Of a DNA stretch of 64,000 nucleotides, positions 34,381-42,190 are shown piece after piece. The translations under genes and the position numbers were made by a program. Under the pieces are notes generated by a model that did not search any database, had not been told where the DNA came from, and saw nothing but the letters and a program-made list of their open reading frames with translations. Location of the stretch: contig CALGJF010000041.1 of assembly GCA_937914945.1 (NCBI GenBank), forward strand, positions 20,095-84,094, in the 5' to 3' direction. Within the stretch, counting starts at the first letter, position 1. Each line of letters opens with the position of its first letter. The stretch is from an uncultured Bacteroidales bacterium (GTDB lineage Bacteria; Bacteroidota; Bacteroidia; Bacteroidales; Bacteroidaceae).

Positions 34381-34415
34381 AAAGGCTGTGGTAGTTATAT
34401 CGCAGCCTTTTTTTA
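34381..34415 (+). terminator. Terminator of the lptG-ribBA-aspC operon
   Basis: AAAGGCTGTG pairs with CGCAGCCTTT (one G-T) around a 12-base loop, followed by TTTTTTT. Confidence 0.9.
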
Positions 34416-34504
34416 TATAATTAATAGAATTCCATAATTACAAACATACCAATCTAAAGCATTAATTATTGGCGGTTATATACAATATTACACCAAATGT
34501 AAAA

Positions 34505-34611
34505 TTGTCATCTCTCACATATGTGAGAGATCTAAATAGTTATTTATTGAGATTTTTTCGGGACAAGCCCTCAACAACACGTCTCCTCCCATTTGGTCGT
34601 CGAAATGACAA
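34505..34611. repeat. Palindromic intergenic repeat, copy D
   Basis: 107 bp, the longest copy. Left half TTGTCATCTCTCACATATGT with GAGAGATCT; right half read on the minus strand begins TTGTCATTTCGACGACCAAA and TGGGAGGAG. The outside flank ACACAAGG next to the right end is also found next to the left end of copy B. Confidence 0.75.
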
Positions 34612-34689
34612 CCTTGTGTAAACTGCGATATAAATACCTAATTATTATATAGGATTTACATTGTAATAGACATATCACTATAAACATAT

Positions 34690-35090
34690 ATATATTATTG
34701 TTGAAAACCCGCTATTATATTGTTAATAGGTTGTTGAAAACATAATAATAACTAATACGTAAAAAATGGTAATTTGATTTTGAAAAAATAAGTAATTGAT
34801 TAAGCCCGCAGCTAAATTAAAAAGCCAAATTATTTTGACACTTTTTTCACATAATTTTTTCAATAGCTTTTTAACCGAATTGAGCAGTTTTAATAGATAA
34901 AAATATCAGTATAGGTTATTATAAACAGCATGTTGATAACATAAACAATTTACTTATATACAACATATTAGATTGTTTATAACCAAAGAATAAATATCTG
35001 TTTTACTTTAATAACTTTAAAAGCAACATTTTTTCAAATTATTTCTCTACAATATCAACATGCTTTATTATTGTTGTTGATTTATTTTAA
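34690..35090. other. oriC: Candidate chromosomal replication origin (oriC)
   Basis: Repeated DnaA-box-like 9-mers of the form TGTTGA(T/A)AA, one base from TGTGGATAA: 34699-34708 and 34732-34741 (TGTTGAAAAC), 34931-34940 (TGTTGATAAC), 34974-34983 (TGTTTATAAC), 35052-35060 (reverse, ATATCAACA) and 35075-35083 (TGTTGATTT). Between them lie very AT-rich stretches (34801-34900) suited to unwinding. Plus-strand coding rows change from C over G on the left to G over C on the right of this point, as expected at an origin. dnaA is not here, and the flanking genes converge, which is unusual. Inferred, not proven. Confidence 0.45.
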
Positions 35091-35230
35091 TTTTATAATA
35101 AGGAAATATATATAATAAAAGTGGTTGAAATCCAGAGGATGGATTTTATATACGCCTTTATAAAACAATAAGGAACTTAAACGGTAAAACGCCGAATAAG
35201 CTCCTTATTATAATAATATGGCACACTCCC

Positions 35231-37546
35231 CTATCGGGTAATCAAAATCTTTGTAGCAAGGCTCTCATCGCCATTCATATCGTATGTGAGAACGTAATAT
35301 ACTCCGCTTGAAACTTTCTCTCCTTTGGCGTTACGTCCGTTCCATATGAACTGCCCGCCGGTAGATGTACCTTCTGTAATTAAGTATCCTGCCGCATCAA
35401 CGATTTTTACCTCGCAATCGTATGTGAGCCCAACGATGGAAATATTTCCGCTGTACGAGGCTTTTACGGGGTTTGGATAGGCATGTACCACGCTCTCCTG
35501 TAATGTGGCTGCCGGTTCTGTGGCATCGCTCATGTAGCTTACTATTCCGTTTGCTGTACCAATGAACACCTCACCGCTTTTTTCGTTTATGGCAATGCTT
35601 TGAATATTGTCCGATGGTAGTACGGAATTTTTGGTTGTAAAGTGATGAATCATTTCGTATCCGTCGGCGCTCACAAGATATATTCCATTATTCATGGTAC
35701 CAATCCATTTTCTGTTTGCTCCATCTATTTCAATGGTTGTTACAATGGCACCATTGAAAAGATAGTCGGCAAGCCCTGTGCCATCGTTGCGGGGAACTTT
35801 TATCTGTGTAAATATTCCGTCGTTAAAGAATTTTGTTGGGTTCTTGATAACAAACAATCCGGCATCTGTTCCCACCCATATTTCTCCGTTTTTATCCTCT
35901 TTTATCGTATATAATTGGTTTATATTGTAGTTTGTACCATCCTGGTTTGTTATTTTGTAGAGCCACTTTTTTGTTTGGTCGTCGCTTGTGTCGAATGGTG
36001 TATTATTCATTTTAGCACAGAAAAGGCCGGCGCCTTCCAAGCCTTGCAGGGTTGTGAGCCATAGCCACCCGCGTGAATCGACCATTATCTCTATCATGGT
36101 TTCGGCGTGTGCTATATCTTTGTAATAGAGCGATTGCCATGTGCCATCTTTTTTAAGTACCTTTACAATGTTTGCGCAATGAGTGTTTACTATCCACAGG
36201 TTACCTGTGTTGTCGAATTCCACTCGTGGAACGCGTATATAGTTTACCACACTTGGGTTGGTTGCAGGTATAGGGCTTTCGAGAGGGCTGTTTTTATTAT
36301 TGTAATGGGCTACAAGGGCTCCATCGCGGAACTCATAAAGTCCCTGTCCGAATGAGCTTGCAAAATAGTGTCCGGGTTCTGTGGGGTCTTCGTCTATCGA
36401 ACACATGTTTACATATTTCACTCCTGTCTGTTCTCTCATTTTGTCCTCGGGCAAGTTTATCCACTTACTGTTTGTGTAGTCGTATTCCATAAGTGTACCC
36501 GGGTAGAATGTTATATCGAAGTAGTTTAGTGTTCCACCCGCAACAAGCAGTTTTTCATCGCTTACAAAGCGCATATATTCGCAGTAGTTGCGTATGGGAG
36601 TATCTGTTGTTATGTAATTTTCACCATCTATAAGATTAATGCCTGATATTGTGTTTTTTATCAATCCTTTTGTGCCTTTACAATTCCAGAATTCATCGCC
36701 ATCGACTGCAAGATAATTTGTACCTGCTGTGGTATTATAGTGTTTGAAGGTACCATCGTTGTTCACAATGGTAAGTATTCCTTCCCATCCTAAGTATATC
36801 TTATCATCCTTTTTGTATGAAAATTTATATTTTCTTGAGGATGAAACAGATACTACAGTCTCTAATTTACCATCGTTTATAGTGAACAATCCTTTTCCAC
36901 CGATAACACAGGCTGTTTTTTCATTATAATCGGTAAAATTATCTATTTTAGAGTCATTTATTTTTATCCAATTTGCTTTATCGAGTAGATTATCGCTTAC
37001 TGCTCCTCGGTATATACCGTTTTCTGTTCCAATGTATATATGGTCATTGAAAAAGTATGAACAATATGTGTTCATATTAAGGTTGTAGGTGTTCTCGAAT
37101 TCTAATTTTTCCAAGTTTACAACCACTAATCCGAATCCGGTGCTTATATATGCCTTGTTGCTGTTTATGGTTATTCCATTTATATTCTTGTTTGGAATAA
37201 TCTTGCTTTTGAAATCGGGTATATTATATACGTAGCCGTTTGAATATAGAATATCAATATTGGCATTTTTGTATAATATAACCAATGCATCTATATCTTT
37301 GCAAAATGCTATGTGTGATATATCAAAATCGCTTAAATCGTTTATTCTATCGTATAGATATACCTCACCATCTTCTTTGTCGTATGTAAATAACGAGCCC
37401 GATGCGAGTACATAAATTTTACTCCCTACGACTTGGCAATATGTGGCATCGCTGTATGCCGTGTGTATTTGCCAATCGCCTATGGCTGCCTTTATTGTTA
37501 CCGACAATAAAAGAATTGAAGCTATTGCAAAAATTTTCTTAATCAT
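35231..37546 (-). CDS. porZ: PorZ-like two-beta-propeller protein with type IX secretion sorting domain
   Basis: 771 residues: signal peptide (IASILLLSVTIKA), then two tandem beta-propellers with recurring blades of the GNLWIVNTH, GEIWVGTDAGLFVI and RKWIGTMNNGIYLV kind (about 30-670). The last ~85 residues form a Type A sorting domain: HAYPNPV, IVDAAGYLI, FIWNGRNAKGEKVSSGVYYV and a final KILITR. This layout matches PorZ of the type IX secretion system (T9SS), which helps attach A-LPS to cargo at the cell surface. No other T9SS gene is in the window. The start overlaps rdgB by 8 bp; last gene of the leuS operon. Confidence 0.8.
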   Translation of the reverse strand: MIKKIFAIASILLLSVTIKAAIGDWQIHTAYSDATYCQVVGSKIYVLASGSLFTYDKEDGEVYLYDRINDLSDFDISHIAFCKDIDALVILYKNANIDILYSNGYVYNIPDFKSKIIPNKNINGITINSNKAYISTGFGLVVVNLEKLEFENTYNLNMNTYCSYFFNDHIYIGTENGIYRGAVSDNLLDKANWIKINDSKIDNFTDYNEKTACVIGGKGLFTINDGKLETVVSVSSSRKYKFSYKKDDKIYLGWEGILTIVNNDGTFKHYNTTAGTNYLAVDGDEFWNCKGTKGLIKNTISGINLIDGENYITTDTPIRNYCEYMRFVSDEKLLVAGGTLNYFDITFYPGTLMEYDYTNSKWINLPEDKMREQTGVKYVNMCSIDEDPTEPGHYFASSFGQGLYEFRDGALVAHYNNKNSPLESPIPATNPSVVNYIRVPRVEFDNTGNLWIVNTHCANIVKVLKKDGTWQSLYYKDIAHAETMIEIMVDSRGWLWLTTLQGLEGAGLFCAKMNNTPFDTSDDQTKKWLYKITNQDGTNYNINQLYTIKEDKNGEIWVGTDAGLFVIKNPTKFFNDGIFTQIKVPRNDGTGLADYLFNGAIVTTIEIDGANRKWIGTMNNGIYLVSADGYEMIHHFTTKNSVLPSDNIQSIAINEKSGEVFIGTANGIVSYMSDATEPAATLQESVVHAYPNPVKASYSGNISIVGLTYDCEVKIVDAAGYLITEGTSTGGQFIWNGRNAKGEKVSSGVYYVLTYDMNGDESLATKILITR

Positions 37547-38120
37547 AGTTTTCTTTTAGATAGATGCTTAATTTTTCAGTTGCTCTGTATCGGTGGCTTA
37601 TACTGTTTTTTACCTCGCTACCCATTTGTGCAAAACTTAAATCGTAGCCTTGTGGTACAAATATAGGATCGTATCCAAAACCGGCCTCCCCCATTTTTTC
37701 TGTACTTATACTGCCTTTCACCACTCCGTCGAACAGATATTCCTCTCTATTTATTATTAACGCAATAACTGTGCGAAATTGTGCAGTGCGGTTGGTTTTT
37801 CCTGTTAAATTTTGCAATAATTTAAGCATATTGGCTTCGGAATCGCACTCCTCGCCTGCATATCGTGCCGAATATACTCCCGGTGCTCCATCAAGTGCCT
37901 CCACTTCAAGGCCTGTGTCATCGGCAAAACAGTTACAATTATATTTTTCGCTTATCCAGCGTGCCTTTATAAGTGCATTCTCTTCGAGCGTGGTGCCTGT
38001 TTCGGGTATTTCGTCGTTGCAATTGATATCTTTAAGAGAGAGTACCTCCACCCTATCACCAAGAATATCCCTTACCTCTTGCAATTTGTGTTTGTTGTTT
38101 GTTGCAAATACAAGTTTCAT
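37539..38120 (-). CDS. rdgB: XTP/dITP diphosphatase (RdgB/HAM1)
   Basis: 193 residues. VFATNNKHKLQEVRDIL N-terminal phosphate motif, CFADDTGLEVEALDGAPGVYSARY in parts, GFGYDPIFVPQGYD and a terminal SHRYRATEKL. Removes deaminated purine triphosphates (ITP, dITP, XTP) from the nucleotide pool. Its ATG overlaps the yitT stop (TAATG) and its end overlaps porZ by 8 bp, so all are co-transcribed. Confidence 0.97.
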   Translation of the reverse strand: MKLVFATNNKHKLQEVRDILGDRVEVLSLKDINCNDEIPETGTTLEENALIKARWISEKYNCNCFADDTGLEVEALDGAPGVYSARYAGEECDSEANMLKLLQNLTGKTNRTAQFRTVIALIINREEYLFDGVVKGSISTEKMGEAGFGYDPIFVPQGYDLSFAQMGSEVKNSISHRYRATEKLSIYLKENYD

Positions 38121-39103
38121 TATTGTGGAGTTTTGTCGGTTTCTTCATCGGCTTTCTTGAAGTCGGTCTCTTGCAGTTTTATGTTCTTTGCCTTTATCTT
38201 ATCGAATCCGTTGCCATAGACTCCCATCACTTTGGATTGTGATATGAGTGCATTTGGGTCTATCTGTTTAACCATGCTGAACAGCAGATTTGATTGGTTG
38301 GCGCGAGTGAGTGTGGTTATTACTTTTCCCTCCTTCTTTGAGTAGAAACCAACAGAATCGAGCAGTGTTACTCCACGATTAAGCCTGCGGGTGATGTAGT
38401 AACCTATCTCCTCGTATTTATTTGAGAATATAAAGAACTGTACCATCTGGCGGCTGCTGTTCACCATGTAATCGAGTGCCACATTCACTATTACCAGAGT
38501 GATATATCCGTAGAACATTCTCGAAAGGCTCACTTTAATATCTTCTTGAGGTATTATAAAGAAACTGCTTGTGATTATAAATCCGTCTATGTAGAACATT
38601 GCGCGGCCAAAGCTCACATCCTTGTATTTGTTCACAATGGCTGCCACAATATCCACACCTCCGGTACTTCCGTTATTCAGGAAACAGATTGCTATTGCTA
38701 CTCCAATAAATATTGAGCCCACAAGGCAGGCTTCGAGCTGTTTGTCGGGGCCCAATATACTCAATGCATTATAATCCTTCAAAAGTTCTTGGGTGATGCT
38801 CAACAGGATTGTCATTGCAAAAATGGCATATCCTGTCTTTATGCAGAATCTCCAGCCAAGAATTTTTATAGCTACAATTAACAACAGAAGGTTCAGTGTA
38901 AAATATACATACTGCATGGGTATTAATCCACTTGTTGAATATTGAACAATGGCACCTATACCTGTTACTCCACCTATAAGGAATTCATACGGGCTCATGA
39001 AGAAGTTCCATACGAAGGCATATAATGCAAGGCCGAGCGTTATCATTGTATAACTTTTAACCTCGGACATTATAGATGGTCTCGGGAATGAAAATTTAGC
39101 CAT
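38120..39103 (-). CDS. YitT-family membrane protein
   Basis: 327 residues with five or six N-terminal membrane helices (about 16-215; FMSPYEFLIGGVTGIG is characteristic) and a cytoplasmic C-terminal DUF2179-type domain (ITRRLNRGVTLLDSVGFYSKKEGKVI in parts, LTRANQSNLLFSMVKQIDPNA). Function in the family is not established; small-molecule or ion transport is suspected. Lies 46 bp after leuS and overlaps rdgB by one base. Confidence 0.88.
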   Translation of the reverse strand: MAKFSFPRPSIMSEVKSYTMITLGLALYAFVWNFFMSPYEFLIGGVTGIGAIVQYSTSGLIPMQYVYFTLNLLLLIVAIKILGWRFCIKTGYAIFAMTILLSITQELLKDYNALSILGPDKQLEACLVGSIFIGVAIAICFLNNGSTGGVDIVAAIVNKYKDVSFGRAMFYIDGFIITSSFFIIPQEDIKVSLSRMFYGYITLVIVNVALDYMVNSSRQMVQFFIFSNKYEEIGYYITRRLNRGVTLLDSVGFYSKKEGKVITTLTRANQSNLLFSMVKQIDPNALISQSKVMGVYGNGFDKIKAKNIKLQETDFKKADEETDKTPQ

Positions 39104-39149
39104 AACTTTTGTTTATTAAATTGTTGTTTTATTCTCTTTTGTAAAGGGG

Positions 39150-41981
39150 TTATATTACCACGTTAACAATTTTCTTGGGAACAATGATTACTTTCTTAAT
39201 TGGTTTTCCGTCGATGTAGCGTTGGCTGTTCTCGTCGGCAAGCACAGTTGCTTCAATATCGGCATTTGTGGCATCGGCTGCAAATTCGAGTGTGAAGCGT
39301 GCTTTTCCATTGAATGAGATAGTGTATTTTATTGTATCCTCTTTCAGGAAATCTTCGTTAAACGCGGGCCACTCTGCATCGCACACACTTGTTGTGTGGC
39401 CTGTAACCTCCCATAACTCCTCGCTTATGTGGGGTGCGAAGGGTGCAAGCAGAATTACGATTTTCTCCAAAATTTCCTTCTTGTTGCATTTGAGCGAGCT
39501 TAACTCATTAACACATATCATAAATGCACTCACGGTAGTGTTGTAAGAGAACGCAGGAATATCCTCTGTGGTCTTTTTAATGAGTTTATGCAGTGCTTTT
39601 AATTCCTCTTTTGTAGCTGCTTCGTCTGTTACTATGTAGTTGTCGTTCTTATCGAAGAACATACCCCAGAATTTGCGCAAGAAACGGTGGCAACCATCGA
39701 TACCGTTTGTATCCCATGGCTTGGATTGCTCCACGGGGCCCAAGAACATTTCGTATAGGCGCAGTGTGTCGGCACCATATTTTTCTACAATAGTGTCGGG
39801 GTTCACTACGTTGAACATTGATTTACTCATCTTCTCCACAGCCCATCCACAGATATATTTTTTGTTTTCAAGGATAAATTCTGCATCGGCATATTCGGGG
39901 CGCCAAGCACGGAAGGCATCTATATTGAGTACATCGTTCGATACAATATTTACATCCACATGCAGGGGGGTTACATCGTAATCTTTTGCAAGGTTGAGCG
40001 ATACAAAAGTGTTTGTATCTTTTATGCGATATACAAAGTTACTGCGGCCCTGAATCATACCTTGATTAACAAGTTTTTGGAAGGGCTCCTCCTTAACACT
40101 CACACCAATGTCGAAGAGGAACATATTCCAGAAACGTGAGTATATGAGGTGGCCTGTCGCGTGCTCTGTACCGCCCACATATAAATCTACATTCTGCCAA
40201 TAGTTATCGGCCTCTTTCGATACAAGCGCCTTGTTGTTGCGGGGGTCCATGTATCGCAAATAGTATGCGCTTGAGCCTGCAAAGCCTGGCATGGTGTTAA
40301 GTTCCAAGGGGAATATAGTTTCGTTGTTTATATTCTCTTTGTTTGTTACACAGTTGTTTACACAATCCCATGCCCACATTTTGGCGTGGCCCAATGGAGG
40401 CTCTTTACTCTCTGTGGGGATGAATTTCTCAACCTCGGGAAGTTCAAGAGGCAGGCACTCTTCGGGTATTGGTGTGGGGATGCCGTTTTTGTAGTAGATG
40501 GGGAAGGGTTCGCCCCAGTAACGCTGGCGGCTGAAGATGGCATCGCGCAAGCGGTAGTTTACCTTTACACGGCCTAAATTATTATCTGTAACATATTTTT
40601 TTGTAGCTGCAATAGCCTCTTTCACTGTGAGACCGTTGAGGTTGAGTTTGCAGTGGGCAAATGCGGCTGTGGGTGAGTTTGTCATTATGCCCTCTTTTGC
40701 ATCGAAACTCTCTTCACTTACATCGCAACCCTCAATAAGCGGGCGTATCTCTAGACCGAAGTGTTTGGCAAATGCATAGTCGCGGCTGTCGTGTGCTGGT
40801 ACAGCCATAATGGCTCCTGTACCATAGCCGGCAAGCACGTAATCGCTTACCCACACAGGGATATTCTCTCCTGTCAATGGGTTTATGGCATACGAACCGG
40901 TGAATACACCTGTTACGTTGCGGTCTATCATGCGCTCGAGCTCTGTACGTTTCTTTGTGCGGTCGAGGTATGCCTTAACAGCCTCTTTTTGCTCGGCTGT
41001 GGTGAGTTGTGCAACAAGTTCGCTCTCGGGAGCAAGTACCATGAATGTTACACCAAATACTGTGTCGGCTCGCGTTGTGAATATAGTGAACTCGATATCG
41101 CTGTCTTTTATGCGGAACTGCATTTCGGTACCCTCGCTGCGGCCTATCCAATTGCGCTGTGTCTCTTTGAGCGAGTCGGTCCAGTCAATCTTGTCAAGGC
41201 CGTCAAGCAGGCGTTGTGCGTATGCCGATACGCGCAAGCACCACTGTTTCATCTTCTTCTGAACAACAGGGTATCCACCGCGCTCCGAAACTCCATCGAC
41301 TACCTCGTCGTTGGCAAGCACTGTACCAAGTTGTGGGCACCAGTTTACCATTGTTTCGTTGAGGAAAGCTATGCGCCAGTTCATCAAAAGCTCTTGCTGC
41401 TCGTTCTCACTCATGGCGTTCCACTCGGCAGCCGATATGTTTACCTCTTTTGTGCAGGCTGCATCGATGTTTGCACTACCCTCTTTGCTCAATTTTTCAA
41501 CAAGTTCACTTATTGGGCGGCTGCTCTTGGTGGTATTGTCGTAATAGTGGTTGAACATTTTTATGAACGCCCACTGTGTCCAATGGTAGTACTCGGCATC
41601 ACAGGTTCTTATCTCGCGGTCCCAATCGAAGCAGAATCCTATTTTATCGAGTTGTTCGCGGTAGCGGTTGATATTTTGCTCGGTGGTGATTGCAGGGTGC
41701 TGTCCTGTCTGTATTGCATACTGCTCGGCAGGGAGGCCGTATGCATCGTAACCCATGGGGTTGAGCACATTATATCCTTGCAGGCGTTTGAAACGTGCGA
41801 AAATATCTGATGCAATATATCCAAGCGGGTGTCCTACGTGCAGGCCTGCTCCCGATGGATAAGGGAACATATTGAGTACATAGAATTTCTTTTTCTCACT
41901 GTTTTCAACTACACGATAAGTTTTGTTCTCTCTCCATCGTTGCTGCCACTTCTGTTCAATCTCGTTAAAATTGTATCCCAT
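39150..41981 (-). CDS. leuS: Leucyl-tRNA synthetase
   Basis: 943 residues, class I synthetase. HIGH signature HVGHPLGY after FPYPSGAGL, editing CP1 domain (about 230-430; TTRADTVFGVTFMVLAPES, AVPAHDSRDYAFA), KMSKS in VEKMSKSMFNVVNP, anticodon-binding helices and a C-terminal domain ending KKVIIVPKKIVNVVI. It charges tRNA-Leu and edits mischarged Ile/norvaline. Length is somewhat above E. coli (860), as in other Bacteroidetes. First gene of the operon with yitT, rdgB and porZ; a TATTTTTG box and a small hairpin lie in the 5' leader. Confidence 0.98.
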   Translation of the reverse strand: MGYNFNEIEQKWQQRWRENKTYRVVENSEKKKFYVLNMFPYPSGAGLHVGHPLGYIASDIFARFKRLQGYNVLNPMGYDAYGLPAEQYAIQTGQHPAITTEQNINRYREQLDKIGFCFDWDREIRTCDAEYYHWTQWAFIKMFNHYYDNTTKSSRPISELVEKLSKEGSANIDAACTKEVNISAAEWNAMSENEQQELLMNWRIAFLNETMVNWCPQLGTVLANDEVVDGVSERGGYPVVQKKMKQWCLRVSAYAQRLLDGLDKIDWTDSLKETQRNWIGRSEGTEMQFRIKDSDIEFTIFTTRADTVFGVTFMVLAPESELVAQLTTAEQKEAVKAYLDRTKKRTELERMIDRNVTGVFTGSYAINPLTGENIPVWVSDYVLAGYGTGAIMAVPAHDSRDYAFAKHFGLEIRPLIEGCDVSEESFDAKEGIMTNSPTAAFAHCKLNLNGLTVKEAIAATKKYVTDNNLGRVKVNYRLRDAIFSRQRYWGEPFPIYYKNGIPTPIPEECLPLELPEVEKFIPTESKEPPLGHAKMWAWDCVNNCVTNKENINNETIFPLELNTMPGFAGSSAYYLRYMDPRNNKALVSKEADNYWQNVDLYVGGTEHATGHLIYSRFWNMFLFDIGVSVKEEPFQKLVNQGMIQGRSNFVYRIKDTNTFVSLNLAKDYDVTPLHVDVNIVSNDVLNIDAFRAWRPEYADAEFILENKKYICGWAVEKMSKSMFNVVNPDTIVEKYGADTLRLYEMFLGPVEQSKPWDTNGIDGCHRFLRKFWGMFFDKNDNYIVTDEAATKEELKALHKLIKKTTEDIPAFSYNTTVSAFMICVNELSSLKCNKKEILEKIVILLAPFAPHISEELWEVTGHTTSVCDAEWPAFNEDFLKEDTIKYTISFNGKARFTLEFAADATNADIEATVLADENSQRYIDGKPIKKVIIVPKKIVNVVI

Positions 41982-42054
41982 TTTTCTTTTTATGTTTTTA
42001 TTTATTTTATTCGTTTGGTGGTATTACTATCTACATAGTAGATGTAATAAACTG

Positions 42055-42062
42055 CAAAAATA
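42055..42062 (-). promoter_or_regulatory. -7 box for leuS operon
   Basis: CAAAAATA on the plus strand is TATTTTTG on the minus. The leader that follows contains an imperfect inverted repeat around CTACATAGTAG (42022-42048). Confidence 0.45.
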
Positions 42063-42156
42063 TATAAAAAAAGTAGTTTTTGAATATTTGCGTCGGGAAT
42101 TTGTTTTTTATTATCCATTTTTGGTTTTTATTACCGCTTTTTCGGCGAAAAAAAGT

Positions 42157-42165
42157 TATCTTCGC
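42157..42165 (+). promoter_or_regulatory. TATCTTCGC box upstream of mutS
   Basis: TATCTTCGC 25 bp before the ATG at 42191. Confidence 0.5.
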
Positions 42166-42190
42166 AAGTAATTTACACGATAATAGAGAG

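Larger units (their letters stand above)
34359..35230. other. Long AT-rich intergenic region holding the candidate origin
   Basis: 872 bp between convergent genes without a credible gene. From left to right: terminator of the aspartate aminotransferase operon, palindromic repeat copy D (34505-34611), an AT-rich block with repeated TGTTGA(T/A)AA motifs (34690-35090), and a short GC-balanced stretch with a weak AATAAGGA/TCCTTATT hairpin (35167-35209) near the porZ stop. Confidence 0.8.

Noticed and set aside
34359..35230. Replication terminus (dif/Ter) instead of an origin
   Set aside because: Converging genes suggested it, but no dif-like 28-mer or XerCD context was seen, and the skew change runs in the origin direction. 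It is not fully excluded.
40761..41810. 349-residue plus-strand open frame
   Set aside because: Antisense to leuS, whose motifs are complete; this frame shows no domain.
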